From the NCBI RefSeq assembly GCF_026410085.1, contig NZ_CP112866.1, forward strand, positions 3,533,001 to 3,597,000: a stretch of DNA of 64,000 nt. Reading direction: 5' to 3'. Below the pieces are notes generated by a model, which worked only from the letters and a program-made list of their open reading frames with translations, ran no database searches and was not told the origin of the DNA. Shown here in pieces: positions 32,195 to 40,557 of the stretch (position 1 is its first letter; every line of letters begins with the position of its first letter). The position numbers and the translations under genes were made by a program. This DNA comes from Pseudomonas quebecensis. Lineage in GTDB: Bacteria > Pseudomonadota > Gammaproteobacteria > Pseudomonadales > Pseudomonadaceae.

Positions 32195-32402
32195 CAGATC
32201 CTCCGTTGGCTTGGCTTGATAGCGGGAGGAGTCTGGCAGATTTGAAGAGAGGGAAAGGCGCGCTGAAGCGCAAGAAACCTCTGAAACGCACGCAAATCAA
32301 CGTGGGAGGGACTTGCCCCCGACGGCGATAGCTCAGCTACAGCTGAGCTGTCTGACGCGAAGCCATCGGGGGCAAGCCCACTCCTACATTTTTAACCGCG
32401 CT
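31853..32402. other. Gap between the LysR gene and fabV
   Basis: This 550-base stretch contains the HAD pseudogene on the minus strand up to 32194 and then the REP pair at 32301-32389. Nothing else coding is visible. Confidence 0.6.
32301..32389. repeat. REP pair (REPIN) downstream of fabV
   Basis: Left copy CGTGGGAGGGACTTGCCCCC and right copy GGGGGCAAGCCCACTCCTAC are inverted, with an inner palindrome TAGCTCAGCTACAGCTGAGCT. It lies 13 bases past the fabV stop codon and may act as a transcript-end structure. Confidence 0.85.
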
Positions 32403-33599
32403 TTAGGCTTGGATCAGACCGTTGATCTTCACCGTCGGATTTACATCAGCCTCGTAGTCCACGCCATCGACTTCAAAGCCGAACAAGCGCAGGAATTCCG
32501 CTTTGTAACCGGCAAAATCGCTGATCTCGTTGACGTTCTCGTCGGTGACCTGGTTCCACAGGGCCGCCACGGCGTCCTGGACCTTCGGCTCCAGCTCGGC
32601 CAGGTCGGCGCGCAGGCGGCCGTCGGTGTCGAGCTTCGGCTCTTTGCCGTACAGGCTGTCCTTGAACAAACCGTAGACCTGCTCGATGCACCCTTCGTGA
32701 GTGCCCTGCTCTTTCATCACTTTGAACAGCAGCGACAGGTACAGCGGCATGATCGGGATCGCCGAGCTGGCCTGGGTGACCACGGCCTTGAGCACCGACA
32801 CACGGGCGTCGCCCTTCAGTGCGGCGAGGTTGTCGCGCAGGGTCAGGACTTTCTTGTCCAGGTCTTTCTTGGCTTCACCGATGGAGCCGTTCCAGTAGAT
32901 GTCCTGGGTCAGCTTTTCGCCAAGGTAGGTAAAGGCGGTGGTCTTGGCGCCTTCGGCCAGTACATCGGCGTCACGCAGCGCGTCGATCCACAGCTGCCAG
33001 TCTTCGCCACCCATGACTTTCACGGTGCCGGCGATTTCTTCTTGGGTCGCCGGCTCCAAGGTGGTGTCGACCACAACCCCTTTGTCGGTGTTGATACCGC
33101 GCAGGGTCACGGCCTTGCCGATCGGCTTGAGCGTGGAGTTGTAGACTTCACCGGTCTTGGGGTCGGTACGGCGTGGCGCGGCCAGGCTGTAGACCACCAG
33201 GTCGATCTTGCCCAGGTCTTTTTTGATGGTTTCGATGGTCAGGCGCTTGATCTCGTCGGAGAACGCGTCGCCGTTGATGCTCTTGGCATACAGGCCTTTT
33301 TCGACCGCAAACTTCTCGAACGCAGCGCTGTTGTACCAGCCGGCGGAGCTCAGCTTGCCTTCTTCGCCTTCTTTCTCAAAAAACACGCCCAGGGTGTCGG
33401 CGCCGCAGCCAAACGCAGCGCTGATGCGCGCGGCCAGGCCGTAACCGGTGGAAGCGCCGAGTACCAGCACCTTCTTCGGGCCGCCTTCGATGGCGCCATG
33501 CTGGGTCACGTAATCGATCTGTTCCTTGACGTTCGCTTCACAGCCAACAGGGTGAGCGGTCACACAGATAAAGCCACGAACCCGCGGTTTGATGATCAT
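32403..33599 (-). CDS. fabV: Enoyl-ACP reductase FabV
   Basis: The 398-residue protein starts [20 protein letters not shown]. It has the NADH-binding phrase [15 protein letters not shown] and the FabV active site Y-x8-K as Tyr235 ([14 protein letters not shown]) and Lys244. It reduces trans-2-enoyl-ACP in the last step of each fatty-acid elongation cycle and, unlike FabI, confers high triclosan tolerance in Pseudomonas. The ATG at 33599 is used; the 15-residue upstream extension is not conserved. Confidence 0.96.
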   Translation of the reverse strand: MIIKPRVRGFICVTAHPVGCEANVKEQIDYVTQHGAIEGGPKKVLVLGASTGYGLAARISAAFGCGADTLGVFFEKEGEEGKLSSAGWYNSAAFEKFAVEKGLYAKSINGDAFSDEIKRLTIETIKKDLGKIDLVVYSLAAPRRTDPKTGEVYNSTLKPIGKAVTLRGINTDKGVVVDTTLEPATQEEIAGTVKVMGGEDWQLWIDALRDADVLAEGAKTTAFTYLGEKLTQDIYWNGSIGEAKKDLDKKVLTLRDNLAALKGDARVSVLKAVVTQASSAIPIMPLYLSLLFKVMKEQGTHEGCIEQVYGLFKDSLYGKEPKLDTDGRLRADLAELEPKVQDAVAALWNQVTDENVNEISDFAGYKAEFLRLFGFEVDGVDYEADVNPTVKINGLIQA

Positions 33600-33907
33600 A
33601 AAGTTTCTGCCTCTTCCAAGGTGCCGAAGGCCAGTGGTGGCCATTCAGCTTCAATCGTACCGGTCTATGACGTCCGAAAAACCGAAGCGTCACGATAGTC
33701 GTAAATCTCGCGTTTACAAAATTCGGTGCACACACCCCGGCAACCGTTAAAAACTGTGAGTGGCCTGCACACTTTTTCGCACTATTTAAACTGCCGACAC
33801 GGGGTCAAACGCCTTATTATGACGTAGTTGTTTCAACATGTTTCAAACCCACCACTCGCAGCCACCGGTCCGGACCTGTCGAATGGCGTCCTTGTGGAGC
33901 TGAGTTC
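33600..33907. other. 308-base divergent promoter region
   Basis: This AT-richer stretch separates fabV (minus) from the hydroxylase gene (plus). It should contain both promoters. I see no gene or stable RNA structure in it. Confidence 0.45.
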
Positions 33908-34732
33908 ATGAACAAGCCTGCTGTGCGTAAAAAAGCCATCTCGCTGGCCTGGGTGCTCGCGGGCCTGCTGTTTATCGATGTATTCCCCGAGACCACGCTG
34001 GTGTTTCTGTGCCTGGTGCTGCTGTGCGGCCTTTACGATTTTTTGCGCAACGGCCTGTACGATGCGTCCACCATCAAAAAGTACTTTATCGGCAGCGGCC
34101 GCAACACCTGGCTGTTGGCGCCGTTCAATACCCTGTTCGACCTGCTGAGCTCGCGCAATCGCCACATCTATACGATGCGTGACCTGCCACCCGCCTGGCG
34201 TGAAGAGCTGCAACGGGTCATTGATGAGGCCATGGCCCACAAGGACGAAATCATCGGTTACCTCGACGAACGCATGGCCGAAAAAAAGCGAGGCATGTTG
34301 TTTTTCCAATGGTACGGGCGGCCGATCGAGACCCACCTGGACATCCCGGCCCTGCGCAAAAAACTGCCGTTCGTAAAAACCATCGGGGTGTCGGTGTTCA
34401 ACGAAAACCGCTCCACGTCCTTTCACTTCGGCCCACTGCGCATGATGTTCCGCGTGCTTTACAACATGGCGCCGGCGCCCCATCACGACGGCGTGTATAT
34501 CCAGGTGGGCGAGCACAAACACTACTGGCATGACGACCCGTTGTTTATCTTCGATGACACGCTGATGCACGCGTCTTTCAATAAGAACGATGCCAAGCGC
34601 TACTGCCTGTTCATCGATATCGTGCGGCCGACCCCAGTGCCATCGGTGCTCAATGCCGTGATCGCCGGGTTTGCCGCGCTGGTCTTTACCCTGCGTCGGG
34701 TTTTCTACAAAAACTGGAAGCTGATCGAGTGA
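33908..34732 (+). CDS. Aspartyl/asparaginyl beta-hydroxylase-domain membrane protein
   Basis: The 274-residue protein has an N-terminal membrane segment (about 10-48) and a C-terminal anchor-like helix (AVIAGFAALVFTL). The central domain belongs to the Asp/Asn beta-hydroxylase family. Its first iron ligand is in FHFGPLRMMFRVLY, which fits the H-x-G pattern of AspH, an enzyme that uses two histidines and lacks the usual carboxylate. The second is in DDTLMHASFN, and the 2-oxoglutarate arginine is KRYCLFIDIVRP. Relatives include the lipid A hydroxylase LpxO, so a lipid or peptide hydroxylation at the membrane is possible. The substrate is unknown. Confidence 0.75.
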   Translation: MNKPAVRKKAISLAWVLAGLLFIDVFPETTLVFLCLVLLCGLYDFLRNGLYDASTIKKYFIGSGRNTWLLAPFNTLFDLLSSRNRHIYTMRDLPPAWREELQRVIDEAMAHKDEIIGYLDERMAEKKRGMLFFQWYGRPIETHLDIPALRKKLPFVKTIGVSVFNENRSTSFHFGPLRMMFRVLYNMAPAPHHDGVYIQVGEHKHYWHDDPLFIFDDTLMHASFNKNDAKRYCLFIDIVRPTPVPSVLNAVIAGFAALVFTLRRVFYKNWKLIE

Positions 34733-34880
34733 GTTCTGCGGCATGATGGTGTTGAGCGGTGTTTGCGCTGGGCCGTGTGCCTGAGTTAAAAAACCGTCTC
34801 GTGCGCCCCTCATCGGCGCCCACCTTTCCCAAGCCATCGCGCCTCAGCGGCTGCGGTGGCTGTGCTTTCAAGGAATCAGA

Positions 34881-36254
34881 ATGCCCCAACGTCAAGTCAT
34901 CAACGCCTCCGTCAGCCCCAAGGGCAGCCTCGAAACCCTCTCCCAACGCGAAGTGCAGCAACTGAGCGAAGCCGGCACCGGCAGCATCTATACCCTGTTC
35001 CGCCAATGCGCCCTGGCGATCCTCAACACCGGCGCGCACATCGACAACGCCAAGACCATCCTCGACGCCTACAAAGACTTTGAAGTGCGCATCCACCAAC
35101 AGGACCGCGGTGTGCGCCTGGAATTGCTCAACGCGCCGGCCGACGCCTTCGTCGATGGCGAGATGATCGCCAGCACCCGCGAAATGCTGTTCAGTGCCCT
35201 GCGCGACATCGTCTACACCGAGAACGAGCTGGACAGCCAGCGCATCGACCTGAGCAACTCCCAAGGCATCACCGACTACGTGTTCCACCTGCTGCGCAAC
35301 GCGCGCACGCTGCGCCCTGGTGTGGAACCGAAGATCGTGGTGTGCTGGGGCGGGCACTCGATCAATACCGAAGAATACAAATACACCAAGAAAGTCGGGC
35401 ATGAACTGGGCCTGCGCAGTCTGGATGTGTGCACCGGCTGCGGCCCGGGCGTGATGAAAGGTCCGATGAAAGGCGCGACCATTTCCCACGCCAAGCAACG
35501 TATCACCGGCGGGCGCTACCTGGGCCTGACCGAGCCGGGCATCATCGCCGCCGAAGCGCCGAACCCGATTGTCAACGAGTTGGTGATCCTGCCGGACATC
35601 GAAAAACGCCTGGAAGCCTTTGTGCGCGTGGGCCACGGCATCATCATCTTCCCCGGCGGCGCCGGCACGGCCGAAGAGTTCCTGTACCTGCTGGGCATCC
35701 TGATGCACCCGGATAACCGCGACGTGCCGTTCCCGGTGATCCTCACCGGACCGCAGCAGGCCGCACCGTACCTGCAGCAACTGCACGCCTTTGTCGGCGC
35801 CACTTTGGGCGAAGCGGCGCAGGCGCATTATCAGATCATCATCGACGACCCGGCCGAAGTGGCCCGCCAGATGACCGCCGGCCTCAAGGCGGTGAAGCAG
35901 TTCCGCCGCGAGCGCAACGACGCCTTCCACTTCAACTGGTTGCTCAAGATCGACGAAGGCTTCCAGCGCCCGTTCGATCCGACGCACGAGAACATGGCCA
36001 GCCTGCAACTGAGCCACACCCTGCCGCCCCACGAACTGGCGGCCAACCTGCGCCGGGCGTTCTCGGGGATCGTGGCGGGTAACGTGAAGGACAAGGGCAT
36101 CCGCCTGATCGAAGAAAATGGCCCATATGAGATCCATGGCGATCCAGCGATCATGAAACCGCTGGATGAACTGTTGAAGGCGTTCGTCGCGCAGCACCGC
36201 ATGAAATTGCCGGGCGGCGCGGCGTATGTGCCGTGCTACCGCGTGGTGCGGTAG
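34881..36254 (+). CDS. ppnN: Pyrimidine/purine nucleotide 5'-monophosphate nucleosidase
   Basis: The 457-residue protein matches PpnN (YgdH) in length. It has the lysine-decarboxylase-like (LOG) fold, VCWGGHSINTEEY, CTGCGPGVMKGPMKGA and the catalytic motif PGGAGTAEE. N- and C-terminal regulatory parts are present. The enzyme splits nucleoside monophosphates to base and ribose-5-phosphate and is controlled by (p)ppGpp in E. coli. It starts 148 bases after the hydroxylase gene. Confidence 0.94.
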   Translation: MPQRQVINASVSPKGSLETLSQREVQQLSEAGTGSIYTLFRQCALAILNTGAHIDNAKTILDAYKDFEVRIHQQDRGVRLELLNAPADAFVDGEMIASTREMLFSALRDIVYTENELDSQRIDLSNSQGITDYVFHLLRNARTLRPGVEPKIVVCWGGHSINTEEYKYTKKVGHELGLRSLDVCTGCGPGVMKGPMKGATISHAKQRITGGRYLGLTEPGIIAAEAPNPIVNELVILPDIEKRLEAFVRVGHGIIIFPGGAGTAEEFLYLLGILMHPDNRDVPFPVILTGPQQAAPYLQQLHAFVGATLGEAAQAHYQIIIDDPAEVARQMTAGLKAVKQFRRERNDAFHFNWLLKIDEGFQRPFDPTHENMASLQLSHTLPPHELAANLRRAFSGIVAGNVKDKGIRLIEENGPYEIHGDPAIMKPLDELLKAFVAQHRMKLPGGAAYVPCYRVVR

Positions 36255-36395
36255 GCAGCCGGCATGCGTTCATAGTTTGTATTGCTTTGGCGCCAGGCCA
36301 GGTGTGCGAGAAATAGAAGTTCGGGCTAGGTTTTTTACTTACCCACTTTTACATGAGCAGAACGACCTATGGACCAACGGACCTTGTCTGCCATC

Positions 36396-36419
36396 GTTCC
36401 TTACCTTAGGGTAAGGAAC
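36396..36419. promoter_or_regulatory. Perfect 10-bp-arm palindrome: likely autoregulatory operator of the toxin-antitoxin pair
   Basis: GTTCCTTACC and GGTAAGGAAC are exact inverted copies around TTAG. The site ends 21 bases before the antitoxin ATG. AbrB-fold antitoxins bind such sites with their toxin to repress the operon. Confidence 0.7.
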
Positions 36420-36440
36420 ACCCCGATGGAGATATTTGCT

Positions 36441-36683
36441 ATGGCCACCGCCACCCTCACCTCTAAAGGACAAATCACCATCCCCGTGCAGGTCCGCACC
36501 GCCCTAGGCCTGGAAACCGGCGACCGCGTGGAATTCGTCGAAATGGAAGACGGCAGGTTTTCCATTGTTGCGTCAAGCAAGAGCGTCCGCGACCTTAAGG
36601 GGTTGATCCCGACGCCAGCCAACGCGGTCTCGCTCGACGAGATGAACCAGGCCATTGCCGCGCAGGGAGCGAGCGCTCGATGA
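36441..36683 (+). CDS. AbrB/MazE-fold antitoxin
   Basis: The 80-residue protein begins MATATLTSKGQITIPVQVR, the SpoVT/AbrB swapped-hairpin DNA-binding pattern, and ends with a flexible tail that would wrap the toxin. A GGAG ribosome-binding site lies 9 bases before the ATG at 36441; the start at 36369 is an upstream extension without such a signal. The stop overlaps the toxin start as ATGA. It should neutralise the PIN toxin and repress its own promoter. Confidence 0.88.
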   Translation: MATATLTSKGQITIPVQVRTALGLETGDRVEFVEMEDGRFSIVASSKSVRDLKGLIPTPANAVSLDEMNQAIAAQGASAR

Positions 36684-37075
36684 TCGGGTTGGATACCAAC
36701 GTCCTGGTGCGCTACATCACCCAGGACGACCCGGTTCAATCCGCCCAGGCATCCGAATTGATCGAATCCCTCACTACGGTGTCTCCAGGGTTTGTCAGCC
36801 TGGTGTCGGTAGTGGAACTGGTTTGGGTCCTGCAGAGCTGCTACGCCTGCGCCAAGCGTGACGTGGTCAGCGTGCTGGAAACCCTGCTGCGCACCCGCGA
36901 GTTGACCCTGGAACATGCCGAAGTCATCTGGCAGGCGCTACGCAAGTTCAGCGCCGGCAAGGCCGATTTCGCCGACTGCCTGATTGAGCGGTGCGCCCAT
37001 GGAGCCGGCTGTGAATACACTGCGACCTTTGACGCTGATGCCGCCAAGGCAGCCGGCATGAAGCGCCTGGGCTGA
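36680..37075 (+). CDS. PIN-domain VapC-like ribonuclease toxin
   Basis: The 131-residue protein has the PIN acidic residues Asp5 (MIGLDTNVLVRY), Glu46 (SVVELVWVL), Asp96 (KADFADCLI) and a C-terminal Asp118 (ATFDADAAK). This quartet binds Mg2+ for RNA cleavage, commonly of tRNA or rRNA. Translational coupling to the antitoxin by ATGA and a palindromic operator upstream complete a type II toxin-antitoxin module. All catalytic residues are intact, so it should be active. Confidence 0.88.
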   Translation: MIGLDTNVLVRYITQDDPVQSAQASELIESLTTVSPGFVSLVSVVELVWVLQSCYACAKRDVVSVLETLLRTRELTLEHAEVIWQALRKFSAGKADFADCLIERCAHGAGCEYTATFDADAAKAAGMKRLG

Positions 37076-37082
37076 GCCGGGC

Positions 37083-37412
37083 TCAACGCACCCAGCCACC
37101 AATCTGCCAGTGAAAGCCATCACTGCGCTGCACCCAATGCGGATGCACATAGCGATAGCCTTCGCGCACTGGCTCCCAGTGGCCATGGACCGCCACGTAG
37201 CGACCGCCCTCCCAACGCCAATAACCGCGAGACCAGATATAGCCATAACGTGCCGGCGGTTCGACTTCGACCACTTGCACCGGCGGCGGCTGCGGCGCCA
37301 CCACCTCGACATATTCCCGTTGCACCGGTCGGCGCTCATGCACCACACGCTCTTGCACACACCCGGACGCAGCCACGACCACCGCCGCCAATGCCGCATA
37401 ACGTAGCAACAT
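37083..37412 (-). CDS. YXWGXW-repeat lipoprotein
   Basis: The 109-residue product starts MLLRYAALAAVVVAASGC, a lipoprotein signal with lipobox ASGC. After a proline- and valine-rich linker it has repeats around WSRGYWRWEG, HGHWEPV and HPHWVQR, in keeping with the W-x-x-G-x-W repeat family of envelope proteins. The role is unknown. The ATG at 37412 is taken because it places the lipobox at residue 18. It is convergent with the toxin gene, leaving 7 bases between stops. Confidence 0.83.
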   Translation of the reverse strand: MLLRYAALAAVVVAASGCVQERVVHERRPVQREYVEVVAPQPPPVQVVEVEPPARYGYIWSRGYWRWEGGRYVAVHGHWEPVREGYRYVHPHWVQRSDGFHWQIGGWVR

Positions 37413-37544
37413 ACAAACCCCTCGGGCGTTAGCGCCCAACACCTGCCGCTGTCAAAAATCCCCCCGTTGCCGCAACCATGCTCCTGCGTGGCCATGGACA
37501 ATTTGTAACAGGCGGTATCTGTCAGCTTGCTGAAGCTGAGGGCA

Positions 37545-38438
37545 TCACGATGTGCAGGCGACGGTCGGTCGCTTGAGTCGAACCAGAATCAGACCGGCGA
37601 CAACCACCGCAATGCCGGCATAGGTGGAGGCGAGAATCGCATCGCCAAACATCAACGCCGCCCACACCAAGGTCACTGGCGGCTCCAGGTAAACCAGCAC
37701 TGCCACGTGGGTCGCGGTCATGAACCGCAGCAGCATCCAAAGACTCAAGTAGGCAATGAAGGTCGAGAACACCGTCAGCCAGACAATCGAGATCAGTACC
37801 TCAGGCTCATGGGGAATGCTCAGGGTGTCGGTATACAACACCGCAGCGGTAAACCCGATCAGCGTCAATAGCGATTGGATAAACAGCGGCAAGACCAGGC
37901 CCGTGCTGTGTTGTTGCGCCGAACGGCGCTCATACAGGGTTGCCAGGGTCAGCCCCAACGCCGACACCAGCGGCAACAGATACATGACCAGGCCGACACT
38001 TTGCCCGCTGCTGCCGTATTGCCCCGAGATGACGATCGACACGCCGACAAACCCGATCAGCAACCCCAGCCACTGCCATCCACCACTGCGCTCCCCAGCG
38101 TTCCCCGTTGACAGCGCCGCCGTCATCAACGGCTGCAAGGCCGCGATAATGGCCGCGATCCCCGGCGGCAACCCGTTCTGGATCGCCACGTAAACGCAAC
38201 TCAAGTAGAGGAATTGCGAGAGAAACCCGATCACCGCGTGATGGCGTATCTGCGCCCAGGAAACCTTGAGTAACCGCACATTCAAAAATACGCCCAGGCA
38301 CAGCGAGACCAATAGAAATCGCCAGAACAGCAGGTTGAATGCACCGGCACTCTGCGCGCCCAATTTGGCGCCAATAAAGCCCGAACTCCAGGACAGGACA
38401 AACACCGCCTGCAGGAGCAGCAGCTTCACATAACCCAT
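37545..38438 (-). CDS. EamA/DMT-family transporter, putative exporter of the cluster
   Basis: The 297-residue protein has ten predicted membrane segments in two EamA repeats; the first starts LLLLQAVFVLSWSSGFIGAKLG and the second ends with VLVYLEPPVTLVWAALMFGD. EamA proteins export amino acids and small metabolites. The ATG at 38438 gives the family N-terminus MGYVKLLLLQ. It follows the 2OG oxygenase gene by 11 bases and is last in the methyltransferase cluster, so its cargo may be the cluster product. Confidence 0.87.
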   Translation of the reverse strand: MGYVKLLLLQAVFVLSWSSGFIGAKLGAQSAGAFNLLFWRFLLVSLCLGVFLNVRLLKVSWAQIRHHAVIGFLSQFLYLSCVYVAIQNGLPPGIAAIIAALQPLMTAALSTGNAGERSGGWQWLGLLIGFVGVSIVISGQYGSSGQSVGLVMYLLPLVSALGLTLATLYERRSAQQHSTGLVLPLFIQSLLTLIGFTAAVLYTDTLSIPHEPEVLISIVWLTVFSTFIAYLSLWMLLRFMTATHVAVLVYLEPPVTLVWAALMFGDAILASTYAGIAVVVAGLILVRLKRPTVACTS

Positions 38439-38449
38439 GCGGGGCGCGC

Positions 38450-39427
38450 TCACGGCGATACGCTCAACGGATCGAGATCGGCGAAGGTAATGGGCTCGAT
38501 GCCCAGTCGCTGATACTGCTCGTGGGCCGACCGCGCCAGGTCGCGTTGAAGCCGGAACCACGGGCATATCGTCCTCAACACCCCGTCATCCGAAGCCAGG
38601 TGCCAGAACTTGTTCACATCCTCCTGGCTATAAGGGCAATGAAACGATAGCACCAACGACATACGACGACCGCGCGTAAGCGGACGCACTCCATGGAACA
38701 CACGGCTGCCGTAGATATACACCGCATCACCACTGGATTTGACCGAGCAACTGCGCACACGCTGATCCAGCTCCTCGACGTCAAACTGCTCAGCGCTACC
38801 GTCGAAGTAAACGAACTCTCCACCGTCATATTCATCGGCCTCAGACAGCAGAATATTCAGCACGAAACTGGTGCCGTCGGTGTGCCACATGCCGATCTGC
38901 GCTTTGTCGTGGTGTGCCTGAGGCGGATAGAAATAATTGACCTGGGAACGTGCCCGCGGGAACGGATGTGGCACCAACGGAACCCCGGCAATGCGCGATA
39001 CCGCCAGCAGAAAGGCGCGACTGTTCATCATCTCGCGTATCAGTGTGGACGACTCGGTGACGCCGCGGGTGCGGTTCGAAATGATCCAGGCACTGGTGCT
39101 GGAACCCGCCTCCAACTGATAACAGGCACGTCGCAGTTGGAGGATGCCCTGCTCGCTGAGCAGCCCGGATACCTGGGCCAAGGCCGTCAACTGTTGAGGC
39201 GTGGAAACCGCCAAGGGCGAGTCCACATAACCCAAGTCCGCAAGGGTGCGGCTCCCGATGAGACTGGGCCCATCCGTTCGCAAATAACTGTCGCGCCAAG
39301 GTTGCAACGTATCAAGCAATGCGCCCGGATGTTTACAACGGGATGTGGGGGCCAATGACGCCTGCAAGGCGGATCTGATGCGCGCGAAGCCTTGGGCAAA
39401 TACCGGTAGCTCACTTTGTCTTTTCAT
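38450..39427 (-). CDS. 2-oxoglutarate/Fe(II)-dependent oxygenase
   Basis: The 325-residue protein contains the facial triad His182-x-Asp184 (GMWHTDGTSF) and His245 (SRVFHGVRPL), and the 2-oxoglutarate arginine at Arg254/255 (RGRRMSLVLSF). The double-stranded beta-helix spans about 150-265. Such enzymes hydroxylate or desaturate small molecules or peptides. The start ATG at 39427 has a GTGAGG ribosome-binding site 8 bases upstream. It is the third gene of a compact operon behind an EgtD-like methyltransferase and a small ORF. The substrate is unknown. Confidence 0.82.
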   Translation of the reverse strand: MKRQSELPVFAQGFARIRSALQASLAPTSRCKHPGALLDTLQPWRDSYLRTDGPSLIGSRTLADLGYVDSPLAVSTPQQLTALAQVSGLLSEQGILQLRRACYQLEAGSSTSAWIISNRTRGVTESSTLIREMMNSRAFLLAVSRIAGVPLVPHPFPRARSQVNYFYPPQAHHDKAQIGMWHTDGTSFVLNILLSEADEYDGGEFVYFDGSAEQFDVEELDQRVRSCSVKSSGDAVYIYGSRVFHGVRPLTRGRRMSLVLSFHCPYSQEDVNKFWHLASDDGVLRTICPWFRLQRDLARSAHEQYQRLGIEPITFADLDPLSVSP

Positions 39428-39441
39428 GGTGATTGCCTCAC

Positions 39442-39597
39442 TCAATTGACGGCCGCGTGATCCGCGCAATATTCCGACAGCTGAAACAGCACGCTGCCGT
39501 CACCGCTGCAGTACTCGCCGATGACGCGGCAACCGCCGTAGTCTTGGCGTACGCGGGTAAATTGTTCGCGGGTGTACTTCAAACAGACATTGGTCAA
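39442..39597 (-). CDS. Unannotated 51-residue Cys-containing small ORF
   Basis: Between the methyltransferase and oxygenase genes a minus-strand frame runs from a TTG at 39597 to a TGA at 39444-39442. It lies in the same frame as the methyltransferase, directly behind its TAG. A GGGG ribosome-binding-like sequence lies 7 bases before the TTG. Codon choice is GC3-rich like its neighbours. The product begins (M)LTNVCLKYTREQ, has cysteines at 5, 23, 30 and 44 (GGCRVIGEYC and LSEYC), and ends 14 bases before the oxygenase ATG. It could be a peptide substrate of the two enzymes, a small partner protein, or a lost C-terminal extension of the methyltransferase. No family is recognised. Confidence 0.5.
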   Translation of the reverse strand: MTNVCLKYTREQFTRVRQDYGGCRVIGEYCSGDGSVLFQLSEYCADHAAVN

Positions 39598-39600
39598 CAG

Positions 39601-40434
39601 CTAGCCCCGTGCCGAACCTTTGCTGACGGGCAACAAGGTGGCGGCAACGCGATAGCGATCCACCCCGTGCTCGATTTCTGAAACAACCACTTCGTGCTCG
39701 CCGGTTTTCTGGAAGCCGAGCTTGATGCCGATCAGGTCGGAGAATCGATACATACAGTCGTGCCGGTAAAAGCGCTGGATGTGTTCGTCCCCCTGGGCAG
39801 TGGACAGTTGCATCTCCGAAAGCACGTAGGTTCGCGCGCCACCAATACGCCGTAGGATCTGTCCGATGGTGTCGGGCAGTTCATTACCTTCCTGAAACCC
39901 CAGCATGGTGATCAGCGTCACATCCTGCCCGCAGTCGATGTGGCGCCTGTACAGGGAGCGAAAATCCGTCGACAAGTAGCGAAACCCTTGCGGCGCTGCG
40001 AGCAATGGCTCGACCGATCGGCGCATGACCCCGTGTGATGCCTGGTTGATATCAACGGCGGTGTAATGCAAGGGTTCAGCGCCGTCCTCCAGCAGGTGTC
40101 GCATCAGCGCGCAGGTTTTGATCGGCTCAGGGCCCAACTCCACATAGTGCAAGCGGTCTTGACCGACCAGCTCCACAAGGTCATCCGCCACCGCGCGCAA
40201 CAGTTGACCCAACGCGCCCTGGCCACAGGGTGCGGCGCACAGATCCACGCGGTCGACGCCCTCCTGATTCAGCGAGGTCATCAGGTGCAGGATTTCTTCG
40301 CTGACCAACCGGTCCCATTCCGATAAATCAGCGCCTGTGGCCGCGTATTTAGCGGCATTTTCAACCGTCCATATCGGGCTTTCGAAGCCGTGGTTGTTCT
40401 TCAACGACGACACCACCAGCTCATTGATATCCAT
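39601..40434 (-). CDS. EgtD-like SAM-dependent methyltransferase
   Basis: The 277-residue protein resembles the histidine N-alpha-methyltransferase (EgtD, Methyltransf_33) fold. It has a SAM-binding strand YVELGPEPIKT (97-107) in place of ELGSG..KT, YTAVDIN (124-130) in place of Y.PVDIS, and TMLGFQEGNELPD (176-188) in place of FLGSTIGNF. No ergothioneine partner EgtB is nearby, so the substrate is unlikely to be simply histidine for ergothioneine. A GGGAGC ribosome-binding site precedes the ATG at 40434. It is first in the operon and divergent from a LysR gene. Confidence 0.72.
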   Translation of the reverse strand: MDINELVVSSLKNNHGFESPIWTVENAAKYAATGADLSEWDRLVSEEILHLMTSLNQEGVDRVDLCAAPCGQGALGQLLRAVADDLVELVGQDRLHYVELGPEPIKTCALMRHLLEDGAEPLHYTAVDINQASHGVMRRSVEPLLAAPQGFRYLSTDFRSLYRRHIDCGQDVTLITMLGFQEGNELPDTIGQILRRIGGARTYVLSEMQLSTAQGDEHIQRFYRHDCMYRFSDLIGIKLGFQKTGEHEVVVSEIEHGVDRYRVAATLLPVSKGSARG

Positions 40435-40557
40435 AAGCGCTCCCTTTCTTATTGTTCTCAGGCACGACCGGCGTACCTGCTTGACCCTAAGCCTAGGGAG
40501 CGAGCATGATTTTGTATATTTGAATAATCTGCACAACTGATCCTTAAAAGAAGAATC

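Noticed and set aside
32301..32389. Repeated GC-rich palindromes considered as a CRISPR array or attachment site
   Set aside because: They are inverted REP pairs without regular spacers; no cas gene, integrase or tRNA is present.
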